From: JALYXS01 sp051003795
GTDB taxonomy: Bacteria > Acidobacteriota > Terriglobia > Bryobacterales > Bryobacteraceae
Assembly (NCBI GenBank): GCA_051003795.1
Contig: JBPCKZ010000168.1
Location: forward strand, 1-28,298
Direction of reading: 5' to 3'
DNA: 28,298 nt
The notes under the pieces are model-generated. The model saw nothing but the letters and a program-made list of their open reading frames with translations, was not told the DNA's origin and did no database searches. Of the stretch, positions 15,307 to 21,269 are shown piece by piece. The position numbers and the translations under genes were made by a program. Within the stretch, counting starts at the first letter, position 1, and each line of letters opens with the position of its first letter.

Positions 15307-16611
15307 TGGTTCATCACGGTGGGGAATTTCAACATCTACTCCGATATCGATGGCACATCGGGTAAGACCAACAAGGCCCTTCCCACTTCTATAGACATGC
15401 CCTTCGGGGGCGGCCCGAACTTTGCTTTCTTTGAGCAGCTGGTATTGGGCGGGTTCTGTCCGATCGACTCACCGACGTCCCCGGGCACGCAAATGCAATA
15501 TCGCTTCCTGTACGCGGCTGCCTCAACAACCCTGTCCGCCGCGATAAACGCGGCACAGACGACTATTCACGTCGCCAGCAGCGCCGGTGTTCCGCCGACG
15601 CCGTTCAATGTGTCAGTCTGCAGTAACAGCCAGACCGGCGAAACCATGACGGTGACTGGCGTCGTCGTGACCACGTGGACTGTGGTCCGTGGCGTGGACG
15701 GCACCACCGCGGCGTCGGCCTTGTTGGGAGCATCGGTGTGGGTCAACCCAACACCCATCGCCGGCCCCCTGGTCTGCAAGACCAAGCTTGGGTCCCGGTT
15801 CACCCCTTGGCCCCAGGTTATTGCCGGGATCGCGCAAGCCGCATTGGTTCCGACATTCCAGGACGTTTGGGTCAGTCCCACGGCGATTCCGGATACACCC
15901 CCGCCTGCTCCCCTTACGTTCTGGGTCGGACCGGGCATCCACTACATTCAGGCGGACCCCACCACGGGCTGGGTCCCGGTAGATCTAAACACGATCGGTC
16001 TAGGCTTCCAAACGCTGATGTGCTTCGACACGACCCAGGCCGTCGCTACAGGCTGCCCACTCCCCACCCCGCCGTGCATCGGCACCCCAGGCGGTACGCC
16101 GGCAGGGAGCGCCGTGCCTGCCGCTGGCCAGGGAGCCGGGACGGATTTGGCGATCATCTTCCAGGCCACCCGCGTCGGCGCCCTTCCGGTGGTGGACTTC
16201 TCCAATTCGCTCTGCAAGATTCACGTCAACAACTGGAGCGAGGTCAACAATCTGTGGTTCCTGGAGTTCACGCTCGGCGCCGGCTGCTGCCAGCCGATCG
16301 ACACAAAACTATCTGTAGAATTCACCGTCGATCACGAAGAGATGGACTCTGGTGCATGGTCGCTGGGCATCACCAGTTGCAGCGGGTCGGCGCCGGGCGA
16401 CATTACTCCGCTCGTTTCAAGCGGCGGACCTCCGCCCGTCACTGTTTCCCCAAGGGGCGGCTTTGGGACGATCGTCGAGGACACGACCACCTGGACCAAC
16501 TGCTCATATGTGGTGTCGCTGGTCACGAGACCAGGACTCACGACCGGCCTCAGCGATCGGAAAGCTGTTGATAACCAGTTAACCTTCTGCATATGCGGAC
16601 ATAAGTCGTGA
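14335..16611 (+). CDS. Four-repeat cysteine-ladder protein with phage-like beta module, function unknown
   Basis: I do not recognise this 758-residue protein. Residues 1-320 are four tandem units of 78-81 residues. Each has a helical part (for example LRRVVDAVSCGDGDDYRAAI) and then a segment with Cys every fourth position: 59-79, 137-157, 216-236 and 297-317. Of 24 ladder positions 22 are Cys; the exceptions are Arg67 and Tyr149. The ladders also carry Trp, Val, Ile and Phe. Residues from about 324 on (WFITVGNFNIYSDID) are beta-rich. An inserted module at about 394-470 (TTLSAAINAAQTTIHVASS, GETMTVTGVV, RGVDGTTAA) resembles a module seen in phage tail proteins. There is no signal peptide. ATG 14335 has GGAGG upstream; an earlier in-frame start at 14152 adds unconvincing sequence. 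Confidence 0.8.
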   Translation: MSNVISFEGAVSRLASQADAVGRLAQDSGAFAAVVAAFESNDPDAFRWVLDRLEMLPYCELICEWVRVKICVLRCFEVCGPPPEEKIETPSLQEFAHAVVKLASNEKLLRRVVDAVSCGDGDDYRAAIQELELNRFCHLICHWVCSIIYRRVCERVCTPTPGPVRDPAGEIRASSRVIASLIANEKAFHAISEAAVELNCITLQSSIEQAGFGPNCEIICCFVCFWRCVWVCREVCRVVDPPRTGASGVEEARNFALASRQLATQPRALGDLVSAVQKRDAQAYSETISRLGLGPYCYQVCGWVCAGICYEFCICVCPNPAPDPWFITVGNFNIYSDIDGTSGKTNKALPTSIDMPFGGGPNFAFFEQLVLGGFCPIDSPTSPGTQMQYRFLYAAASTTLSAAINAAQTTIHVASSAGVPPTPFNVSVCSNSQTGETMTVTGVVVTTWTVVRGVDGTTAASALLGASVWVNPTPIAGPLVCKTKLGSRFTPWPQVIAGIAQAALVPTFQDVWVSPTAIPDTPPPAPLTFWVGPGIHYIQADPTTGWVPVDLNTIGLGFQTLMCFDTTQAVATGCPLPTPPCIGTPGGTPAGSAVPAAGQGAGTDLAIIFQATRVGALPVVDFSNSLCKIHVNNWSEVNNLWFLEFTLGAGCCQPIDTKLSVEFTVDHEEMDSGAWSLGITSCSGSAPGDITPLVSSGGPPPVTVSPRGGFGTIVEDTTTWTNCSYVVSLVTRPGLTTGLSDRKAVDNQLTFCICGHKS

Positions 16612-16612
16612 C

Positions 16613-17014
16613 ATGTGGAATTTCGTCCTGGCCGCCCTCGCAACCTGGCGGGTAACCCACCTGCTGGCCAGCGAGGACGGCCCGGCCGACATTATTTTCC
16701 GGTTTCGAAGATGGTTGGCGCAGAGTCTGTGGGGCACGCTGATGGACTGCTTCAACTGCCTCAGTCTGTGGGTGGCGGCTCCGGCGGCCTTGTTCGTTTC
16801 CCGCAGGCCCGTCGAGTGGTTCGTGACGTGGCTGGCGCTGTCGGGCGTCACGTGTTTATTGGAGCGGCTGGGTCATGAACCTGTTATGATTCAACCCGCT
16901 TTGCAATCATTAGAAGGCGAGGTGCACGATGTGTTGCGGTCAGAAACGAGCCGAGTTACGCAGCAGCTCTGCAACGGCGACAACCCAGGCGCTTCCGCAG
17001 AGCGTACCCGATAG
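16613..17014 (+). CDS. DUF1360-like small membrane protein
   Basis: This 133-residue protein reads MWNFVLAALATWRVTHLLAS, then LMDCFNCLSLWVAAPAALFV and WFVTWLALSGVTCLLERLG. The two or three hydrophobic helices, the early WRVTHLLASEDGP and a CxxC just before a second helix match the DUF1360 family, found in Bacillus and in some phage-linked loci; its role is unknown. The ATG is 1 bp after the stop of the cysteine-ladder gene, so they are co-transcribed. The last 29 residues, beyond GHEPVMIQPALQ, are hydrophilic and overlap the next gene in another frame. Confidence 0.7.
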   Translation: MWNFVLAALATWRVTHLLASEDGPADIIFRFRRWLAQSLWGTLMDCFNCLSLWVAAPAALFVSRRPVEWFVTWLALSGVTCLLERLGHEPVMIQPALQSLEGEVHDVLRSETSRVTQQLCNGDNPGASAERTR

Positions 17015-17306
17015 CGCGCCGGTGCAAACTATCCGGCCGCAAACCTACGCTAAAGCCCCGGTTCGAACTATCCAGCAACCCGCGCCAAGTCAGCTGCCAC
17101 GCCCAGCCACTCCTGATACGGAAGTCCCAGCCGTGTTAAACGCCAATGGATCGGTGATGGTTCGCTACGTCGATCACTCGCCGATTCGAGTTCGAGGTCT
17201 GCAGACCGGGCATACTTACGAGTTCTCGGGCACGCACGCGACCCAGGCTGTTGATGCTCGCGATGCCGCTACGTTGCTGGCCACCCGCTTCTTCCGCCGA
17301 GCATAA
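16929..17306 (+). CDS. Small Cys-Cys protein with phage-like C-terminal domain
   Basis: This 125-residue protein begins MCCGQKRAELRSSS and has a Pro/Thr/Gln-rich linker to about 70. It ends in a compact domain: VMVRYVDHSPIRVRGLQTGH, TYEFSG, then AVDARDAATLLATRFFRRA. That ending resembles short domains in tail or head-completion-type proteins of double-stranded DNA phages (RG..TG..Y.F....VD.RDA..LL....F); this is from memory of the pattern, not a search. GAGGTGCACG precedes the ATG. It overlaps the preceding gene by 86 bases. The Cys-Cys start could bind metal or be lipid-modified, but no lipobox is seen. Confidence 0.68.
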   Translation: MCCGQKRAELRSSSATATTQALPQSVPDSAPVQTIRPQTYAKAPVRTIQQPAPSQLPRPATPDTEVPAVLNANGSVMVRYVDHSPIRVRGLQTGHTYEFSGTHATQAVDARDAATLLATRFFRRA

Positions 17307-17472
17307 TTGTTTGGGGGCCTCCGGTTTCCCCTGTCGTTCTTCGTGGCTTGCAGCGCCTATAGATTTCGGATCGTCGGCTATCCGGAACTTGAGATTCCGC
17401 GCCGGATCAGGCCAGCCTGCACCGGGTCGGTTGCGACCAGTTGGGTTTTGCGCAGATGGACGCCTCTGCTCC

Positions 17473-17707
17473 TCAGGCCGCATGCTGGCGGCGACTCTGC
17501 CGCTGCTGTCTGGCCGTTTCCAGCTTGCGGTCGCGTTCTGCGTGGATCTCCTGCTGCCGGCATATCTTCGGCGTGATGTAGCCGGTGGCGCTGTTCAAGC
17601 GGACGTTATTGTTGTGGTCCACGTAGCCTTCGACCAGACGCCGTGCATCTTCCAGCGACAGCGGCGGGCCGAATGCACTCACTCTTTTGCGATTTGTCCC
17701 AGCGTTC
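17473..17707 (-). pseudogene. IS3-family transposase remnant (C-terminal integrase core)
   Basis: The frame ending at 17473 reads SLEDARRLVEGYVDHNNNVR, LNSATGYITPK, then RQQEIHAERDRKLETARQQR, the C-terminus of IS3-type OrfB. The preceding piece (RWDKSQKSECIRP) lies in a different frame near 17707-17670, so at least one frameshift is present. A three-residue gap is also likely after TPK, where relatives have DML-type residues. No N-terminal catalytic part and no end repeats were seen. The rest of 17307-17834 holds nothing I can assign. Confidence 0.75.
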
Positions 17708-17831
17708 GATTTTCCGTTCGATTGCGGGTAAAACGGCGAAGTCCGGACGTTTCAGATTCTTGTACGCAGCCGCCAGCTTCGTGGACACTGGAACAGTGTA
17801 TCAGCGCACTTTGCCGATAGGCCATGAAGGA

Positions 17832-17921
17832 TGGCGGAGAGAGTGGGATTCGAACCCACGTTAGAGTTTCCCCTAAACACGCTTTCCAAGCGTGCGCCTT
17901 CAACCACTCGGCCATCTCTCC
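17832..17921 (-). tRNA. tRNA-Ser (GGA anticodon)
   Basis: On the minus strand the 5' arm GGAGAGA pairs with TCTCTCC, followed by G73 and an encoded CCA. The anticodon stem CACGC/GCGTG encloses TTGGAAA, giving anticodon GGA. A long variable arm (TTAG...CTAA) and T-arm GTGGG-TTCGAAT-CCCAC are present. These are typical of tRNA-Ser reading UCC/UCU. Its 3' end faces the accessory region at 12.3-17.8 kb. Confidence 0.96.
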
Positions 17922-17952
17922 GGAAGCGCGAATCTCAGGATAGCATGCGGTC

Positions 17953-19299
17953 TTATTGCTTAATAACCTGGCCGTCGCGCTTCCGTACTTCGCCCCAGCC
18001 GCCGTTCAGCCTCTGATGCTCGCCGCGTTCGTTGCTGCCAAACGGATACTTCGCCGCGGCTTTCTCGTCGATTTCAATTCCCCAGCCAGGGGCTTCATTG
18101 ACGTATAGATAACCATCCTTCTGAACGGGGCAGCCGTGGAAAATCTCCTGCGAGCGGTCGTTGAATGGCGAGTATTCCTGGATGCCGAAATTGTAGCTCA
18201 CCACATCCAGCGTCACGTTCGCGGCGTGGCCGACGGGCGATACGTCGCCGGGTCCGTGCCATGCCGTCTTTACCCCAAAACTTTCGCCCAGACTCGCGAT
18301 CTTGCGCGCCGGCGTGAATCCGCCGGACTGCGTCACATGCACGCGGATATAGTCGATCAGCCGCTCGGAAATCAGCATGTTCCATTCGTGCGGGCTGTTG
18401 AACAACTCGCCCATCGCGATCGGCGTGGCGCACTGCTGTTTGATCTGGCGGAAGTAGGCGATGTCTTCGGGCGAGAGGGCGTCTTCCAGATAAAAGAGAT
18501 GAAACTTCTCGGCGTCCTTCGCGAACTGCACGGCCTGGTTGGGCGTCACGCGCTCGTGCACGTCATGCAGCAACTCGATCTCATCGCCAAGCTCGTGGCG
18601 GCATACTTCGAACAGCTTGAGAGCGCGCCGGATGTAGGGCGCGGGCTCGAAAACCGGTCCCGGATGCAGCGCCTTGACGGTCGCGTCGCCCGTGCGGCTG
18701 CCGTATGCGGCCATGCCGGGAACGCCCACCTGCACGCGAACGTGGCGAAAGCCGCGCGCCTTCCACTGGCGCACGTTCTCGACAACTTGAGGGAAGTCGG
18801 GACCATCGGCATGGCCGTAACAATCCGCGGCCTCGCGAACTTTGCCGCCGACTAGCTGATAGACCGGCATTCCGGCCTGCCGGCCTTTGATGTCCCACAG
18901 CGCTTGATCGACGCCGCTGATCGCGTTGTTCAGCACCGGGCCGTTCTTCCAATAGGAACTGTCGTAGCAGGATTGCCAGATGTCCTCGATCCGGTCGGTG
19001 GTTTTCCCGAGCAGGAAGGGCTTGAGGTATTTCTCCACGGCGGGCTTCACTAAATCGGCGCGCTGCGTAAATGTAGCGCAGCCATAACCGTAGAGGCCGT
19101 CCTGATCGGTGGTGATTTTGACGACCGTGAGCCGGACGCCGGCCGGCTCGCACTCGATAACACTGATGTCCTTGATCTTCGGAGAGGCCATTCCACGCGT
19201 GGCGCGCTCCGTATCGGCCCGCGCCTGCCGTTCACGCGGGGTGACGGCCCCGAGCATTCCGCCCGCGGCAATAGTCTTCAATAAATTTCGTCGGTTCAT
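17953..19299 (-). CDS. ManD/RspA-like enolase-superfamily dehydratase with Tat signal
   Basis: This 448-residue protein has a Tat-type signal (MNRRNLLKTIAAGGMLGAV, with ARA near 28). The enolase-superfamily N-domain follows, then a barrel with the D-mannonate dehydratase/RspA pattern: ELLHDVHERVTP (metal Asp and His), FYLEDALSPED (metal Glu), PIAMGELFNSPHEWN (metal Glu), YIRVHVTQSGGFTPARKIA and TAWHGPGDVSP. The C-terminus APGWGIEIDEKAAAKYPF is also the family's. Cytosolic relatives dehydrate D-mannonate or D-gluconate; others have only low activity. Export is unusual for that role. The ATG follows the ccmD stop by one base. Confidence 0.88.
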   Translation of the reverse strand: MNRRNLLKTIAAGGMLGAVTPRERQARADTERATRGMASPKIKDISVIECEPAGVRLTVVKITTDQDGLYGYGCATFTQRADLVKPAVEKYLKPFLLGKTTDRIEDIWQSCYDSSYWKNGPVLNNAISGVDQALWDIKGRQAGMPVYQLVGGKVREAADCYGHADGPDFPQVVENVRQWKARGFRHVRVQVGVPGMAAYGSRTGDATVKALHPGPVFEPAPYIRRALKLFEVCRHELGDEIELLHDVHERVTPNQAVQFAKDAEKFHLFYLEDALSPEDIAYFRQIKQQCATPIAMGELFNSPHEWNMLISERLIDYIRVHVTQSGGFTPARKIASLGESFGVKTAWHGPGDVSPVGHAANVTLDVVSYNFGIQEYSPFNDRSQEIFHGCPVQKDGYLYVNEAPGWGIEIDEKAAAKYPFGSNERGEHQRLNGGWGEVRKRDGQVIKQ

Positions 19300-19300
19300 A

Positions 19301-19459
19301 TCACGCTTTGTCCCTATCGTCGAGCATGTTTTTAAGGCGCGCCAGTTCCTGTCCGATCTTCCGCTCCCGGCGGACCAGGTAGAAGATGTAAAGGATCACG
19401 ATCGCCCACGCCGCCGCGAAGCCGAAAAAAAGAAATTGGAAATTCCGAGCTTCTATCAT
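19301..19459 (-). CDS. ccmD: CcmD-family small membrane protein
   Basis: This 52-residue protein reads MIEARNFQFLFFGFAAAWAI, then VILYIFYLVRRERKIGQELA. One membrane helix is followed by a positively charged cytoplasmic tail ending in a short helix (RLKNMLDDRDKA). That is the layout of CcmD, which helps release holo-CcmE from the CcmABC haem-handling complex. Its ATG overlaps the ccmC stop by four bases (ATGA), as is common for this pair. It is the only further ccm gene here; ccmA, ccmB and ccmE are not in the window. Confidence 0.8.
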   Translation of the reverse strand: MIEARNFQFLFFGFAAAWAIVILYIFYLVRRERKIGQELARLKNMLDDRDKA

Positions 19460-20130
19460 ATAGCGTGCGCGTAACGCCGCAATGAATCAATTTCGCGCTG
19501 TACCTTTTCCTGGTGCAAACGCACCAGCGCGAGCGCCGACGCGATCAGCAGGATCGCGAGCATATTGGTAAGAAGGGGGGGCCACATGGAAGGATCCAAG
19601 CCGCCGCTGGTCAACACAGGCGCCGGATGCTGCGTGCGCCACCACTGGTTCGAATAGTAAACGATCGGCAGGTCGGCGAACGCGAAGATCGAGAGCACGG
19701 CCGCGAGCGTGGCGCGCTGCGTCGGTTCCGGGATCGCCGGACGCAGAATCAGATAACCGACATAGAGCAGCCAGGAGATGAAGTTGCTGGTAAGCCGGGC
19801 ATCCCAAGTCCACCAGACGCCCCATTGATTGCGTCCCCAGATGCTGCCGGTTACAAGGTTTACGGTCAGCAGCACGACGCCAACTTCGGTAACGGCGACG
19901 GCGAGCGAATCGAATCGGAAATCCTTGCGGATCAGGAACGCAATGCTCGCGAGAAGCGCGACGGTGAACATGACCCACGCGACCATGGCGGCGGGCACAT
20001 GGAAGAAGAAAATGCGGTAGACAGCGCCTTGCATCGCCTCGTCGGGCAATCGCAGCAGGATGACGTAAAGATTGTAGACCAAAAGCAGGCCGCCAAGCCC
20101 GCCAAGAATGTAGACCGCTTTTTCACGCAT
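19456..20130 (-). CDS. ccmC: CcmC haem-handling protein of cytochrome c maturation
   Basis: This 224-residue inner-membrane protein has six helices. The tryptophan-rich WWD segment WGVWWTWDARLTS is at about 103-115. The two conserved haem-ligand His are in FFFHVPAA (His44) and TQHPAP (His168). CcmC binds haem at the outer face of the membrane and passes it to CcmE for attachment to apocytochromes. This fits the c-type cytochromes encoded at 8429-10423. It overlaps the metF stop by 8 bp and the ccmD start by 4 bp, so metF-ccmC-ccmD are one transcript. Confidence 0.93.
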   Translation of the reverse strand: MREKAVYILGGLGGLLLVYNLYVILLRLPDEAMQGAVYRIFFFHVPAAMVAWVMFTVALLASIAFLIRKDFRFDSLAVAVTEVGVVLLTVNLVTGSIWGRNQWGVWWTWDARLTSNFISWLLYVGYLILRPAIPEPTQRATLAAVLSIFAFADLPIVYYSNQWWRTQHPAPVLTSGGLDPSMWPPLLTNMLAILLIASALALVRLHQEKVQREIDSLRRYAHAI

Positions 20131-21034
20131 AAATCGGCGCTACCTCCCGCTCGCCGGTCAGCCGCATCGCTTTTAGCGCCGTGAAGATGTCGCTGGTCGC
20201 CGAGCTGCGGTTCAAAGTGTAGAAATGGATGCCGGGCGCGCCGCCCGTCAATAGGTCGATGCACTGCGAAGTGGCGTGCGCCACGCCAAGTTGCAGCACC
20301 GCTTTCGGGTCGTCCCGGCGGCGGTCGAGTTCGGCGGCGAGCTTGAACGGCAGCGCGGCTCCGCAAGCGATCGTGAAGCGCTCCACTTGCGAGGCGTTGG
20401 TGATCGGCATAATGCCGGGAATGATCGGGACCTTGATTCCGACCGCATGCGCGCGCTCGACGAACTCGAAGTAGTGGCGGTTTTCGAAAAACAGTTGCGT
20501 CGTGATGAAGTCGAGACCCTCATCCACCTTGCGCTTGAGGTGCATGAGATCCACGTGCGGGTTGCCGCACTCGATGTGCTTCTCGGGGTAGCCCGCGCCG
20601 CCCAGACAGAGCCGATCGTCGTACTTGTCGCGGATGAAACGCACTAGTTCCGAGGCGTACGAGAAGCCGCCTTCGACCGCGGTGAACACCGTTTGTCCTT
20701 TGGGCGGATCTCCGCGCAACGCGAGAATGTTCTCGACGCCGGCTTCCACCAATCGTTCGAGTACGGCCGACAACTCATCGCGCGTCGATCCCACGCACGT
20801 CAGGTGAGCCATGGCCTCGATGCCGGAATCGCGTTTGATGCGCGTGACGATATCGATGGTCTTCTCGCGCGTCGATCCACCGGCCCCGTACGTCACGGTT
20901 ACAAACGTCGGATCGAGCTTGCGCAGTTCAGCGATGGTGCGCGCGAGTTGCGCGGCGGCTTCGTCCGATTTCGGCGGGAAGAACTCGAACGAAAAGGACG
21001 GACGTCCCGCAGCCAGAAGATGCCGGATCTGCAT
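20123..21034 (-). CDS. metF: Methylenetetrahydrofolate reductase
   Basis: This 303-residue flavoprotein reduces 5,10-methylene-THF to 5-methyl-THF for methionine synthesis. It starts MQIRHLLAAGRPSFSFEFFP with the catalytic-Glu motif FEFFPPK, followed by FVTVTYGAGGSTREKT, HLTCVGSTRDEL, NILALRGDPPKGQ, LGGAGYPEKHIEC, DFITTQLFFENRHY and IIPGIMPITN. These are the expected barrel motifs in order and the length is normal. ATG 21034 gives the family N-terminus; an open frame runs 55 codons further upstream but is not family-like. It overlaps ccmC by 8 bp. Confidence 0.95.
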   Translation of the reverse strand: MQIRHLLAAGRPSFSFEFFPPKSDEAAAQLARTIAELRKLDPTFVTVTYGAGGSTREKTIDIVTRIKRDSGIEAMAHLTCVGSTRDELSAVLERLVEAGVENILALRGDPPKGQTVFTAVEGGFSYASELVRFIRDKYDDRLCLGGAGYPEKHIECGNPHVDLMHLKRKVDEGLDFITTQLFFENRHYFEFVERAHAVGIKVPIIPGIMPITNASQVERFTIACGAALPFKLAAELDRRRDDPKAVLQLGVAHATSQCIDLLTGGAPGIHFYTLNRSSATSDIFTALKAMRLTGEREVAPIYA

Positions 21035-21123
21035 GAAGAATCTATTGTAGCCCTGCGGCCTTGGCGTGGATTTCGTAGACGCGCTTGCCGCGGCGCGGCG
21101 AAAGCCGCCTTCGCGTGGGCCGC

Positions 21124-21261
21124 GCCCTTCATCGCGTAAGCGGCAAGGGTCATTGCCGAAACCGCGTCCATGCGTTCCTGCACGGAACGGCTTTGCCAAT
21201 ACCGGTATTCATCCGCCTTCATTTCCTTGAGGCTGGTATAAGCGCGGGCTGTCTTGTCCAT
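21124..21261 (-). pseudogene. Small YRYWQ-type hypothetical protein, 3' end lost
   Basis: The first 46 codons read MDKTARAYTSLKEMKADEYR, then YWQSRSVQERMDAVSAMTLA. This resembles the start of a short family of conserved hypothetical proteins (MKADEYRYWQSRPVxER) often found beside nucleotidyltransferase-like genes. After AAYAMKG the frame becomes Ala/Arg-rich and runs into metF out of frame, so the usual C-terminus is missing. No partner gene is adjacent. It starts 8 bp after the transglutaminase stop. A family name cannot be given. Confidence 0.5.
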
Positions 21262-21269
21262 ATGCTATC

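Noticed and set aside
17251..17820. 189-codon plus-strand open frame beside tRNA-Ser
   Set aside because: It is antisense to the transposase remnant and has no family pattern.
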